In this document: in pieces, positions 42,649 to 52,105 of the stretch
How the letters are laid out: every line of letters starts with the position of its first letter
Numbering within the stretch: position 1 is the stretch's first letter
From: JALNYB01 sp963676235
Lineage (GTDB): Archaea; Thermoplasmatota; Thermoplasmata; Methanomassiliicoccales; Methanomethylophilaceae
DNA: 64,000 nucleotides
Direction of reading: 5' to 3'
Assembly (NCBI GenBank): GCA_963676235.1
Contig: OY781044.1
Coordinates: 1,364,001-1,428,000, forward strand
Notes under the pieces: generated by a model
Databases searched by the model: none
Seen by the model: only the letters and a program-made list of their open reading frames with translations
What the model was told of the DNA's origin: nothing
Made by a program: the position numbers and the translations under genes

Positions 42649-44124
42649 TCAGAAATCGAAAAGATTACGCTGAACCTTCTTTGCTTCGGGTGCATGTTCT
42701 GCAGGCTTTGCTTTTTCCTCTGCTTTTATGGGTTCTTCGGCCTTCGTTGCGGGCATTGTTTTGGTTGTCGGTATTTCAGCCTTTTTAGGGGTTTCTTTTT
42801 TACTTTCAGGCGCAGTTTCGTCAAAAGAGGATTCCGCCACAGCGAGTTTCACTATATCGGAGTCCATCTTGCAGTCAAGGATGAATGCCAGTTCCTCCTC
42901 ATCCATTCCGACCTCTTTGATAAGGAACGATCTGATGCCAGCATCGTTCTTGGCAAGCTCTTTAACAGTAAGTAATATGTCGAATTGAACTCTGTTGGTG
43001 GAAGTATGAAGGAAAGTAGCGAGTTTAAAGCATACACTGTATTTCACGGCACGTACAGCCTTGCTACGTGACATTTTCATAAGATACAGCGGGAATCTTA
43101 TTCTGTCATGTGAAGTCATCTGGCTCAATTTAGCGCTTGAGACGCCCGCCGTCATAAGGTCACCTGCGTAAGCCCAGAATCTGTAATACTGACGTCTATG
43201 TACCCTTCCTAGGAAGATGTCTGCGCGTGCCAGTTTTTCATATCCGCGTACAAGGTCTCCTGTATCGCGGTATTCGTATGGGAGATTCTCATCTACCCAG
43301 AGGATCGCCGATTCAGGATCTGAGCTGGTCTTCGAAAGCATCGCCCTTGCACCCATCGGGTCGTTCTTTCTGAATATGGCATCCATAAGTGCATACATAT
43401 CCTTCTTGACGATCCTTTCAGAAAGTTGGTTGGCGGATTCTACAGAGACCGCAGTCTCTCCGAGTGAAAGCGATTCAAGGTCCCTGACCGCTGCACGCAT
43501 ATCTCCTCCTGCGTTAGTTGCTATTTTATCGAGGACTATAGGATTAACGGAAACTTTTTCCTTATCTGCTATGATCTTCAATGCACTGGCTATGGATCTT
43601 GCAGTTGGTTTTCTGAATGATATCTGTATTGTATCTGTTTTTATCGCAGCGCTTTTCTTAGATAACGCATAAAAGTCATTGACTATCAGTATGACAGGTT
43701 GTTGAGTGGTCTTCACAAGTTCGTTTATGGCTGGAAGAGCGCCCCTGTCCGCGGTTCCGAATAGGCTGTCTGCTTCATCAAGGATGATGAGTTTTCTGCC
43801 ACCGTCCTTTGAGTTCAGATATGTTCCCTCGTCATTGAACGTGTTAAAATAAGCGCCTTTGAATGCGATATCTCTGATGATGTCGCCTGTACGCTGATCC
43901 GATGAATTCATCTCGACTATACCCCAGCCCATATCTGCGGCCAGGGCCTCTGCAGATGTTGTCTTTCCGATACCGGGAGTACCGATCAATACGACGGCTC
44001 TTTTTTTAGGTATTCCATTATTCCAAGAAAGTGCCCATTTCCTGAGGTCTTCTACGGCGCTGGGATTCCCTATGACACCAGAAAGGCTTTTGGGTCTGTA
44101 TTTCTCGGTCCAATCGTCTGACAT
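42649..44124 (-). CDS. rfcL: replication factor C large subunit
   Basis: 491 residues. AAA+ clamp loader: WTEKYRPKSLSGVIGN at the N-terminus, Walker A GTPGIGKTT (48-56), Walker B ILDEADS (DEAD 116-119), then the lid and collar helices. The C-terminal 80 residues are a Pro/Lys/Glu/Ala-rich low-complexity tail ending VQRNLFDF, a PCNA-interacting PIP motif. With RFC small subunits it opens and loads PCNA at primer ends. It is co-oriented with taw1 and the downstream zinc-ribbon gene. Confidence 0.9.
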   Translation of the reverse strand: MSDDWTEKYRPKSLSGVIGNPSAVEDLRKWALSWNNGIPKKRAVVLIGTPGIGKTTSAEALAADMGWGIVEMNSSDQRTGDIIRDIAFKGAYFNTFNDEGTYLNSKDGGRKLIILDEADSLFGTADRGALPAINELVKTTQQPVILIVNDFYALSKKSAAIKTDTIQISFRKPTARSIASALKIIADKEKVSVNPIVLDKIATNAGGDMRAAVRDLESLSLGETAVSVESANQLSERIVKKDMYALMDAIFRKNDPMGARAMLSKTSSDPESAILWVDENLPYEYRDTGDLVRGYEKLARADIFLGRVHRRQYYRFWAYAGDLMTAGVSSAKLSQMTSHDRIRFPLYLMKMSRSKAVRAVKYSVCFKLATFLHTSTNRVQFDILLTVKELAKNDAGIRSFLIKEVGMDEEELAFILDCKMDSDIVKLAVAESSFDETAPESKKETPKKAEIPTTKTMPATKAEEPIKAEEKAKPAEHAPEAKKVQRNLFDF

Positions 44125-44134
44125 GATAATACCG

Positions 44135-44632
44135 TCATTTGGAAGAAGGCCTGGGCATGAGTGCTAAGGTGAATATTTCCATACCATGAATAACGTAAAT
44201 AACCATTGATGTTATTTCGAATATGGTCCTTTCTGTGGATGTAAGTATCATTTGGTATTGTATGAATAAGAATAATGCGGTTATGCATAGGTAAACGGCA
44301 GCTCTCTTCCATTTTCTGAAGAACAGATGTCCTAATCCGAAGATATTGAAGAAAGCCGGGATAAGTGCTAATGCTATTCCGATCGCAGAACTTACGTTGA
44401 ATGTAGGCTTGAAAGTTGCCATCTGCTGTCTAGTAATGGTTTTTCCGCAATGCTGACAGAAAATGTCTCCTTCAGCTATGTCTCCTCCACAGAATGCACA
44501 TTTCATGCTTCCGGAGACCATATTCATCTTATCATCGAATATGATCGCTTTTGATTTTACGCATCCGCAGACGTGGCAGAATTCTGCATCTTCTCGTATT
44601 TCATTTCCGCATTCCGGACAAATATATTTCAT
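44135..44632 (-). CDS. double zinc-ribbon membrane protein
   Basis: About 165 residues from ATG 44632 (GGAG 6 bases upstream). Two zinc ribbons, CPECGNE...CHVCGC and CAFCGGD...CQHCGK, precede three or four membrane helices (about 85-160). The genome window has two more zinc-ribbon membrane proteins (23319 and 58381). Function unknown; it may be a regulatory or protein-quality membrane factor. It lies between the ABC ATPase and rfcL on the same strand. Confidence 0.55.
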   Translation of the reverse strand: MKYICPECGNEIREDAEFCHVCGCVKSKAIIFDDKMNMVSGSMKCAFCGGDIAEGDIFCQHCGKTITRQQMATFKPTFNVSSAIGIALALIPAFFNIFGLGHLFFRKWKRAAVYLCITALFLFIQYQMILTSTERTIFEITSMVIYVIHGMEIFTLALMPRPSSK

Positions 44633-44646
44633 CTGATTCTCCAATT

Positions 44647-45441
44647 TTACTCTTCTATATACATACGATAAATTCCGTTAGTGTCTTCCACCTTAATAGG
44701 TTCGCCGTACAATTCGCTGACAGTTTTGGAATTGAGCAATTCTTTTTTATCCCCATCCGCAAATATTCTGCCTGCTTTCATCATTATGATCCTGTTGATA
44801 TTTACGGGTATATCGGTGAGGTCATGTGTAATCATTATGATATTAACGCCCTTATCGACCATTATGTCGAACATGGTTCTGAATTTAGATTTCATTACGA
44901 TATCTAAACCTGTCATTGGTTCATCCAAGACAAGCATTTTCGGTTCTGTTACAAGTGCTCTCGCAATAAGCGTGCGTCTCATTTCTCCGAGAGAAAGTCC
45001 TTCAAGTGTCCTTTCTAAAAGGTCTTCGATACCCATGAAGACGGCTTTTTCATAAACTTTTTTAATCATCTCATCAGTTACTTTCATGTTTCTAAAGACA
45101 TCCAAGCTTCCAAAGAATCCGGATGCGATGACTTCGTAAACGGTTGTATCGCTACGGAACATGCTTTGCAGATCCATCGAGACTACTCCCATCTTGCTGC
45201 GTACATCGAAGATATTCCAATGTTCTTCACCGAATATCCTCATCATAGCAGGGTTAGTTTCATCATAATAAGGATGAATATCTCCCCTTAAGAGTTTGAT
45301 CAGAGTGGTTTTTCCAGAACCGTTCAGTCCTATGATCGCAAGATTCTTTCCTACATCTATATCCATGCTTACGGAATCAAGGATCTTCTTTCCGTCCCTC
45401 ACAACCGAGACGTCCCTTATTTCCAAAGCCTTATCTGTCAT
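44647..45441 (-). CDS. ABC-type ATPase (ModF/YlmA-like), soluble
   Basis: 264 residues. Walker A is GLNGSGKTTL, the signature is LSLGEMRRTLIARA, Walker B is MLVLDEPMTGLD and the switch is ITHDLTDI. The insert HPYYDETNPAMMRIFGEEHWNIFDVR after Walker A resembles the ModF/YlmA group, which are ABC ATPases without a dedicated permease gene. No permease is adjacent. Its role could be transport with a distant permease or a non-transport function. Confidence 0.65.
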   Translation of the reverse strand: MTDKALEIRDVSVVRDGKKILDSVSMDIDVGKNLAIIGLNGSGKTTLIKLLRGDIHPYYDETNPAMMRIFGEEHWNIFDVRSKMGVVSMDLQSMFRSDTTVYEVIASGFFGSLDVFRNMKVTDEMIKKVYEKAVFMGIEDLLERTLEGLSLGEMRRTLIARALVTEPKMLVLDEPMTGLDIVMKSKFRTMFDIMVDKGVNIIMITHDLTDIPVNINRIIMMKAGRIFADGDKKELLNSKTVSELYGEPIKVEDTNGIYRMYIEE

Positions 45442-45605
45442 GTCAATCCCAGATTGTTACATATATTTTAAAGTGTTTCATTTACGTGGGTATTTTTAAG
45501 ATTTTGATGTTATCTGTTCAAATATTATGATCTCAGCTGTATCAATCGTTTTCGATAAGTTTGAATAAGAAGAAAAAATAAATGGTTTTTTTTACGAAAT
45601 AGCAA

Positions 45606-47255
45606 TTATCCTGAAACTGTTTCGGTTTCCTGGTCTTGTATTTCTGAAGGTGCCTTTTTCAACATCAACACTAAGATCATTGTTATGATGGATAGAGGCA
45701 GTGCGATGAGCAAAGCATCGACGTACATTATGCTTGAGTTCATGAACAGCACCTTGCTTCCTGTAATCCATTTACAGATGGGCAAGAATATCGATGAGCC
45801 GGCATTTATGAACAGTGCCCATATCAGATATGAGGTAGTTCCAACCACAATGCTGGCAACGGCCGCGTCTTTTCTTGGTTTCTTCGAGTACAGTCCATGA
45901 GCGAACGTAGGCAGCAATGCGGCTGCAGTCATACCCATGAATAATGATGTTGCTTTTGCTATGATATCCGATGGCATGATGTAGCAGTATACGACCACTA
46001 AGACCATGACGATCATGGTGCAGATACGATTGATCCTGATAGATTGTGAATTGAATGGTTTTTTCTCTCTTCTGCTCTTTGCAAGGGTGTATAGATCAAA
46101 ACCTCCTGCAGAACCTATGGTATGCATCAGTGCACTGATCGTGGATATCGATGCGCATATCAGAGATAACAGGAATAGTGATACAAAAATATCACCGAAT
46201 GTTACGGTGCTGAATATATCTAATATGAATTCAGGGATGATGAAATCGGTACCTAAGTGCAGATTCTGAAGATATTGGTATGCACCTACTCCATAGTTAT
46301 TGTAGAAGTAAACGTTGCTGAGTGCACCCACAGTGTATGCTGCACCAACAATGGTGATCATGAATATGCTTCCTATGATCATCGATTTGTTGAGTGTCTT
46401 ATCATCATTCGCAGACATGAACCTTACAACAAGCTGAGGCTGTGTGAGTGCACCGATACCCACTCCGAGTAGGAATGTAGTCACTACAGTAAGCCATTCG
46501 TTCGATCCGAATTCAGAGAAGTTGGTCCATCCATCGAATCCCAGTAGTGTTCCAGCACCGGTGATCAGTCCTGAATCCCAAAGACTAGCAAGGCTTCCGT
46601 TTGCTGCAGAGACTCCGCCTAATGTGGTATATGTGACAACAAGTATGACTGCCATTCCGATGAACATTATGCCTGCTTGGAGTGCATCGTTGTACATGAC
46701 GGCGATGATTCCGCCGTATATCACGTATATTCCAACTATAAGTGCAAGTCCGATCAGGATAAGATCATAATATTGAGTAAGTCCTGTAATGACTGCTAAA
46801 GAATTCACTCCACCTTTCAGTACCGCGGCGCAGTATATAGGCATCATCACGATGATCAATATGGCTGTGAAAGCTCTGATTCCATTGGATTTGTATATTT
46901 TTCCAAGAAGATCTGCAAATGTGGATGCTCCGAGTTTTCTTCCGATCTTCCTTGTGCGTGTTCCAAAGAATACGAACGCTACGAAAAGACCTAAAAACAG
47001 ATTAAGGAAACATAACCAAAGTAAAGACATTCCGTGAACTGCGGCCTGGCCGCCGAATCCGATAACGGCGGATGCGCTGAGAAATGTTGCACCGTATGAA
47101 AGTGCAATGATGACCGAATTACTCTTGTTTCTACCCAGAAGATATTCTTGGTTGCTTTTGGTATTCTTATATCCATACCATCCTAGTGCTATTGTGGCTA
47201 CCAAAAATATGGCAAGCATGGGGAGGAATATCTCCATAGATACGCCGTTACTCAT
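45606..47255 (-). CDS. sodium:solute symporter (SSS family)
   Basis: About 549 residues with 13 membrane helices. SSS features: NQEYLLGRNKSNSVIIALSYGATFLSASAVIGFGG (helix 1 sodium-site region), then KIGRKLGASTFADLLGKIY, and a long central run of helices. It imports a small organic solute with Na+; the substrate (carboxylate, amino acid, choline-like) is not decided by sequence. The start at 47255 overlaps the stop of the small accessory protein (ATGAGTAA). It is probably co-translated with it. Confidence 0.75.
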   Translation of the reverse strand: MSNGVSMEIFLPMLAIFLVATIALGWYGYKNTKSNQEYLLGRNKSNSVIIALSYGATFLSASAVIGFGGQAAVHGMSLLWLCFLNLFLGLFVAFVFFGTRTRKIGRKLGASTFADLLGKIYKSNGIRAFTAILIIVMMPIYCAAVLKGGVNSLAVITGLTQYYDLILIGLALIVGIYVIYGGIIAVMYNDALQAGIMFIGMAVILVVTYTTLGGVSAANGSLASLWDSGLITGAGTLLGFDGWTNFSEFGSNEWLTVVTTFLLGVGIGALTQPQLVVRFMSANDDKTLNKSMIIGSIFMITIVGAAYTVGALSNVYFYNNYGVGAYQYLQNLHLGTDFIIPEFILDIFSTVTFGDIFVSLFLLSLICASISTISALMHTIGSAGGFDLYTLAKSRREKKPFNSQSIRINRICTMIVMVLVVVYCYIMPSDIIAKATSLFMGMTAAALLPTFAHGLYSKKPRKDAAVASIVVGTTSYLIWALFINAGSSIFLPICKWITGSKVLFMNSSIMYVDALLIALPLSIITMILVLMLKKAPSEIQDQETETVSG

Positions 47256-47382
47256 CGTCTTCACTCTCTTCTTTTTTATTTCTGGTAATCCATCCGTATG
47301 TACAGCATAATGCTACGCACAGGAAACACGCGACGTATGCACCCCAGATCCACGGGTCGGTCAATCCAAAGAAATTCATCAT
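47248..47382 (-). CDS. symporter small accessory protein
   Basis: 44 residues from ATG 47382, which has AAGGTGAG directly upstream. One membrane helix (PWIWGAYVACFLCVALCCTYGW) and a charged tail RNKKEESEDDE. Short one-helix partners of this kind occur in front of SSS symporter genes in archaea and bacteria and are thought to form part of the transporter. The upstream 19 codons of the longer frame lack support. Confidence 0.65.
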   Translation of the reverse strand: MMNFFGLTDPWIWGAYVACFLCVALCCTYGWITRNKKEESEDDE

Positions 47383-47499
47383 CTCACCTTGACACGTGCT
47401 AACAATTAGCACGGTTAGCGGTATCATGCTACATTTCATATATAATACATTCTCAAGAAAACACCTGGCTTAGCGAAAATAAGATTCAAAAAATAGAGA

Positions 47500-47513
47500 G
47501 ATATTAAATAAAC
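47500..47513 (+). promoter_or_regulatory. TATA box of the SRP RNA gene
   Basis: ATATTAAATAAAC at 47501-47513 lies about 25 bases before the predicted RNA 5' end at 47533, the usual archaeal spacing. Confidence 0.55.
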
Positions 47514-47532
47514 ACAACAGATAACCCGTATT

Positions 47533-47838
47533 GTTAGGCTTGATCGGGGAGCTTGGCGTGCCCTTCACCCGCAATCGTCAATAGCGGGGATGACTGCAGA
47601 GGGCGGCAACGCTGATCTTTCAAGCCCACAAAGTGACTATGAGATCTTGTCCTGTAGAGTCAGCGTAGGTACGCTAGACAGCCGGAGGGTCGTTAGGCGT
47701 GCAATAATCAGGGAAACCGGGTCAGGTCCTGACGGGAGCAGCCTTACCTTGAGCTACTGACGTTTACGGGGAAGCAGGGTTGAGAATCGATGTGATAAAC
47801 TTGAACAGAGAGGCGGTGTCCACCTCTGTCGCCTAACA
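47533..47838 (+). ncRNA. ffs: archaeal signal recognition particle RNA (7S)
   Basis: About 305 nt. The 5' end GTTAGGC (47533-47539) pairs with GCCTAAC (47831-47837), forming archaeal helix 1. The universally conserved helix 8 is plain: CCGGGTCAGGTCCTGACGG then GAGCAGCC near 47720-47745, the SRP54 binding site with its GGTCAGG and AGCAGCC strands. Downstream ACTTTTTATTTCTTCTT is a T-rich terminator. It lies between a symporter gene and marker protein 2. Confidence 0.9.
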
Positions 47839-47842
47839 CTTT

Positions 47843-48820
47843 TTATTTCTTCTTAGGGGAACATCCTGTTATGATGTCTGTCTTGAAATCAAATAATAAC
47901 CTGCTCTCACCGTTGTCGGTCAGTGTCAATTTCATTGAATCGTTGATATTTCCCACAACGGCTCCGTCACATCCTACCGTAGAGAACATATCGATCACGC
48001 GTTGAGAATTCTCAGGAGGGCATGCGAAGACAAACCCGCATCCTTGATATGTGAGGATCCATTGGATCTGATCGACATTTTTTGGCATAGGTATTTTGGT
48101 GATGTCAATATTTCCACCTTTCATCGAGCTTTCAAGCATCATTCCTAAGGTTCCGATGCATCCAGGATTGCTCATATCTTTTCCGGAATGAACAAGATGC
48201 TCTTTGGCGATCCGTGTCATCATTTCCATTTGAGCCTGTACAAGATCATCGTTTTTGTTTGTGGTAGAATCCCACGCATAAGGCAGATTGGGCGGGAAGA
48301 ACCCGTCGAGGTCCATCACGAAAACAATATCATCATCGTCTTCTGCAGTGCTGCTAAGGATGATATCTCCTTTAGGAACCGTTCCGATGATGGAGATATC
48401 TATCGCGTGATACTTACAATCAGGGTGTGTGTGTCCTCCGACAATAGGCACGTTGAATTTCTTCACGGCTCTTGACATACCTGCAAGGATCTGATTGCAG
48501 ATCTTGCTTTTGGATAGTGACATCACATCCACCATCGCCATAGCCTTTCCACCCATGGCTGCAATATCGTTCACATTGACAAGTACTGCAAAATATCCTG
48601 CGTAATATGGATCCGAAGCCACCAACGATTCCATTATACCGTCTGCAGCGAATAATATGTAATTATCTCCATATTCAATGGCAGCAGCATCTTCTCCGTT
48701 AGAAGCTGCTACCTGAGGGAAATCAGATACAGGCAGAAGGTCTACTATCTCATGAATGGCTTTCTTCCTGGTAACTCCGGGGAAAGTCCTGATAGCCTCA
48801 ACAATGGCATCCAGGGTCAT
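47843..48820 (-). CDS. methanogenesis marker protein 2 (AIR synthase-related)
   Basis: 325 residues of the PurM/AIR-synthase-like fold. The N-terminal domain has EDAAAIEYGDNYILFAADGIMESLV and VNVNDIAAMGGKAMAMVDVM (the ATP-grasp-like metal loop), and the C-terminal half has VQAQMEMMTRIAKEHLVHSGKDMSNPGCIGTLGMMLE. This combination with HPDCKYHAI is the methanogenesis marker 2 pattern, found in methanogens and few others. The reaction is not known. It is the strongest single indicator in the window that the organism is a methanogen. Confidence 0.8.
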   Translation of the reverse strand: MTLDAIVEAIRTFPGVTRKKAIHEIVDLLPVSDFPQVAASNGEDAAAIEYGDNYILFAADGIMESLVASDPYYAGYFAVLVNVNDIAAMGGKAMAMVDVMSLSKSKICNQILAGMSRAVKKFNVPIVGGHTHPDCKYHAIDISIIGTVPKGDIILSSTAEDDDDIVFVMDLDGFFPPNLPYAWDSTTNKNDDLVQAQMEMMTRIAKEHLVHSGKDMSNPGCIGTLGMMLESSMKGGNIDITKIPMPKNVDQIQWILTYQGCGFVFACPPENSQRVIDMFSTVGCDGAVVGNINDSMKLTLTDNGESRLLFDFKTDIITGCSPKKK

Positions 48821-48864
48821 GACACATCATATATTAGGCAAGATAAAAGTGTATTGGGAAATCT

Positions 48865-49470
48865 TTATATTAGTTTCGTTTGTTTCGTCTCCATCACCAA
48901 ATGTTTCGAATCTTTTAGATCAAGAACAATATCTGTTAGAATATCGGTATATATTTCCGAGTGATCTATGGCAGGAGCATAGGCGATTTCACCCGGTACG
49001 ATGTTTCCGCTACGTCTTAGGACTTTTTTGCATTCTAGTGTGGTAGATTCATCGACAGGTTTTCCTGTCATACGTGTTACACCTGCAAGTTTCAGTTCAG
49101 AATCAAATATAGGGCGTTTGAGTATTTTGTACAGCACATATAGGATGGTTTCGTTAGGGTCTGCTTGATATTTTTTACACGTTTTCTCTACAGACTGATA
49201 TAAGCTGTCCGGAAGGGATCTTATGGGTATGTATATTTTCGACGGTGGAACTTCTCTTTCTCTGAGAATGTTCATGTCTGTTAGTGCTCTTAGATATCCT
49301 GTGAGTATCAAACGGTGATGTTTAATTCCAATAGTTTCGAGATCTTTAGCCAAGGAGCTGATGGATTTACCGTCTTTACCCAGTATTTCTATGACCTTTC
49401 TATTGAAGTCCTTCTCTGGATTAAACATGTGATTCGTGTAAACAGCGTGTTCATTCTTAATACTTGACAT
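48865..49470 (-). CDS. predicted winged-helix regulator
   Basis: 201 residues. Residues 20-95 look like a winged helix: NRKVIEILGKDGKSISSLAKDLE, a recognition segment (HHRLILTGYLRALTDMNIL) and a wing ending in the KIYIPIR strand. The C-terminal part (about 100-200) is mixed and unrecognised. It lies directly upstream of marker protein 2 on the same strand (44 bases apart), and could regulate it. Confidence 0.5.
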   Translation of the reverse strand: MSSIKNEHAVYTNHMFNPEKDFNRKVIEILGKDGKSISSLAKDLETIGIKHHRLILTGYLRALTDMNILREREVPPSKIYIPIRSLPDSLYQSVEKTCKKYQADPNETILYVLYKILKRPIFDSELKLAGVTRMTGKPVDESTTLECKKVLRRSGNIVPGEIAYAPAIDHSEIYTDILTDIVLDLKDSKHLVMETKQTKLI

Positions 49471-49641
49471 GTACCGATTGGTAAATTATTGAATATTACT
49501 AAATTTTAATTATAATTTACAAAATCGAATGATTATTTAAATCTGGCATATGTTTACGGTAAACAATATGGTATTAATAATGATAACAAATATGATAACA
49601 TATAGGGTTTAATGTTTTACCAGATCGAGTTCAAAAATCAC

Positions 49642-49649
49642 TATATACT
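49642..49649 (+). promoter_or_regulatory. TATA box of a candidate small RNA
   Basis: TATATACT in CACTATATACTAACG lies about 24-27 bases upstream of the folded RNA candidate starting at 49669. Confidence 0.4.
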
Positions 49650-49668
49650 AACGATGAAGTGATTACAT

Positions 49669-49740
49669 TGTAGCCAGCCAACCCGTAAGGGTGTCATGGA
49701 TGGGACCAATGAACACCGGAGACCACGCTACGCACAAGCA
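49669..49740 (+). ncRNA. candidate structured RNA, possibly H/ACA guide
   Basis: An outer stem GTAGC (49670-49674) with GCTAC (49727-49731) encloses a strong hairpin: GGTGT-CAT-GG (49690-49699), loop ATGGGA, CC-A-ATG-A-ACACC (49706-49717), ten pairs with two bulged A. The sequences between the stems, about 15 nt and 9 nt (GGAGACCAC), could be the two arms of a pseudouridylation pocket. ACA follows at 49734-49736, 17 nt from the upper stem base. The fold and the TATA box are read from sequence; the class is inference. It lies in a gene-free gap (49471-49849). Confidence 0.45.
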
Positions 49741-49849
49741 ACGATCGATCACGACTCTTGAGTTTACCGCGAATAATCTCATCAAATGGGTCTAACGTTT
49801 TCCCTCAAAAATGAATCGGTCGTCAGGTCTCCATCCTTTTTTATTATCT

Positions 49850-51370
49850 TCATAGCACTACCGCTACGATGACTAAGACATATAGCATTATCATTACTAT
49901 GGAGAGATAACTTGTAATGGTATCTGCAAGGGCCATACGTTTCTGCATGTCTCTCATTCCCATCTTTTCCAGTAACTTGTCTAACCAGCCGAGGAAGATA
50001 AATCCTCCATCGAACGGATACGCCGGAATCGCGTTGGACACTCCGAGCATAATGTTCAACCAGAATATCCAATATAGAATACTGACGAAGATCCAAAATA
50101 CACCGTCAAGAGGAACGTCGTACCACCACTGGACGCTCTCAGGCATAGGGGAGAATCCTGTGAACGGACCTGCAATATAGCCGATAAGCGATGTTGCATA
50201 GGATGTAAGGGAGTCCGCACCATAGATCGGGTTTCTGGCCTCATCGAGCATGGTGTTAGGCGTAGTGAAGTACATTCCGGAGGTACTTGTGACTATACCC
50301 ACGTACCCGACAGATCCTTTGGTTCCCAATGTAAGGTTGTGTGTAGATACAGTTCCGTCTTTTGTCATACAAGCTATAGTAACTGTTTCTCCTGGGCTTG
50401 TGGTCTTCATGTATGAAGTGAATTGTGTTTGATTCCAAAGTAATGTTTCTTCACCATTACTGGTTATCGATATCAGAAATGTCTTAGCTGTCAGGACACC
50501 GCTCGCAGGAGAAGAATCGCTTATGGATTCTATGTACACTCCCCATTGGATGTCTGCTATATGTTCTCCGTCTTCTGCGATATATTTTACCTCAACAGAT
50601 TTTCCTGGATCCCAGCTATATGTTGAAGCGTTCATATCATATTCTTCGCCATTCACATATTCTATGATGACTCCGCTGGGAAGTCCTGTATCGCTCGCGG
50701 GGGAATCGCTTGTGGTCGAATAGATAGCGGCACTATCTCCGTATGGAGACGATATTCCTCCTAGCATTACTACAGCGAACAAAGTGAATGCGATGACTGC
50801 AACGATCAAGTTGGTGGAAATGCCTGCAGAATACAAATCCAATTTGACTCTTCTGCTGCTTTTCTTAACATCTTCTTCATTTGGTTCTACGAATGCACCC
50901 AATGGAACGACACCGTAAAGTAATCCGGTGGAACTTACGCGCATATTGTTGGATTTGGTCTGCATTCCGTGTGCAAGTTCATGAAGCACCATTGCAACGA
51001 ATAATCCCAAGATACCATACCAAAGAGGTAATAGTGGGTTCAGTCCTGGAATAGCAAGTGCATATTCTATACCGATACCGTCTGCATTCAAGCTGCTTGC
51101 CAGATTCATCACACCGACTGCAAGTATGTAGATGATGCCTACCATCAGAATGAACGAGATTATCTGCGATAGAATACCAAAGAATCTCCAGAATCTGGTA
51201 TAAACACACCACCGGTCCATTAATTTAGTACCGAGCTGTGTTTTGATCATTATGCATGGGCCGTATTTTACAAGACCGTATTTTGCGGCCTTAGGTGATG
51301 ATCTGACCCAAAAATAGAGTGGAATATAAGCAATCGTAAGTAATAATAAAATCCACAATGTTAAACTCAC
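49850..51370 (-). CDS. site-2 protease family membrane metallopeptidase (M50)
   Basis: 506 residues. The zinc site is VLHELAHGM (His130, Glu131, His134), with the third ligand in the NAIPAYPFDGGFIF motif near residue 460. A long loop between them (about 205-400) contains two PDZ-like units (ASDTGLPSGVIIEYVNG and SPASGVLTAKTFLIS). It would cut membrane proteins within the bilayer in signalling or quality control. The substrate is unknown. It is followed, 39 bases upstream on the same strand, by the MptE gene. Confidence 0.8.
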   Translation of the reverse strand: MSLTLWILLLLTIAYIPLYFWVRSSPKAAKYGLVKYGPCIMIKTQLGTKLMDRWCVYTRFWRFFGILSQIISFILMVGIIYILAVGVMNLASSLNADGIGIEYALAIPGLNPLLPLWYGILGLFVAMVLHELAHGMQTKSNNMRVSSTGLLYGVVPLGAFVEPNEEDVKKSSRRVKLDLYSAGISTNLIVAVIAFTLFAVVMLGGISSPYGDSAAIYSTTSDSPASDTGLPSGVIIEYVNGEEYDMNASTYSWDPGKSVEVKYIAEDGEHIADIQWGVYIESISDSSPASGVLTAKTFLISITSNGEETLLWNQTQFTSYMKTTSPGETVTIACMTKDGTVSTHNLTLGTKGSVGYVGIVTSTSGMYFTTPNTMLDEARNPIYGADSLTSYATSLIGYIAGPFTGFSPMPESVQWWYDVPLDGVFWIFVSILYWIFWLNIMLGVSNAIPAYPFDGGFIFLGWLDKLLEKMGMRDMQKRMALADTITSYLSIVMIMLYVLVIVAVVL

Positions 51371-51409
51371 GATACTGTCCCTCTAAACCTGTAATATCAT
51401 CAACTTATT

Positions 51410-52105
51410 TTAAGGGGCAAGGTTGGAAGGAGTGATTATCTCAACAGAAGGATCATTCATATCGAAGATTATCTTCTTGGCCCATTTAAGTTTCTTCTTT
51501 TTCATTTCTGGATCCGATCCTTTTTTTGGATTGGGATTTTCGAAGTCAAAACCCACGAGACGTATCTTTTTTGCACCGAAAGATCTAGCCAAACAAACCG
51601 CACGATCCCCATCGGTGAATCCGCCGTAATTGTATACAGTCCTATCGGGTTCCGATTGAGTCGTTAGGATGATCTGGCCTTTGAACAGATGTGCATACTG
51701 TCTGATGAGATCGGCATTGTCTCCGTGTGCGTGGAGCAAGGCTATCGCGCCGTTGTTGTTGGCGTCTGCCTGAGATCGAATGTCCCCATCAAGATCTGTA
51801 ACGATTATATCTGGTTTGAAACCCATTTCAAGCATTCTTTTCGTTGCAGATCCTGCCGCGATGAATGTTCCGATAGGGGTTAGTTTGGAAACATCATCTT
51901 CAAGGTTCGGAGAATCTCCGAATACGGTTACCTCTGGCATGATGATATTATAAAGTTCGTCATCGAGTATGAGATTCGCATTGAGTGTGACAGCTTTCAG
52001 GGTTCTCACGGAAACTTCATCATCATATTTGTTAAAACCGAGATCATACATGATGTTATTGTATGTCGGTTCCCATTCATCGAACAGCATCTGTCTCAGG
52101 ACCAT
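51410..52105 (-). CDS. mptE: 6-hydroxymethylpterin pyrophosphokinase MptE-like
   Basis: 231 residues (ATG at codon 6, 52090, gives the usual family N-terminus MLFDEWEPTYNNIM). Motifs of the archaeal MptE/DUF115 group: AAGSATKRMLEMGFKPDIIVTDLDGD, HAHGDNADLIRQY, TTQSEPDRTVYNYGGFTDGDRA and VGFDFENPNPKKG. It adds diphosphate to 6-hydroxymethyl-7,8-dihydropterin in tetrahydromethanopterin or folate-type cofactor synthesis. Its start overlaps the end of the DUF373 gene by up to 29 bases, so they are coupled. Confidence 0.8.
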   Translation of the reverse strand: MVLRQMLFDEWEPTYNNIMYDLGFNKYDDEVSVRTLKAVTLNANLILDDELYNIIMPEVTVFGDSPNLEDDVSKLTPIGTFIAAGSATKRMLEMGFKPDIIVTDLDGDIRSQADANNNGAIALLHAHGDNADLIRQYAHLFKGQIILTTQSEPDRTVYNYGGFTDGDRAVCLARSFGAKKIRLVGFDFENPNPKKGSDPEMKKKKLKWAKKIIFDMNDPSVEIITPSNLAP

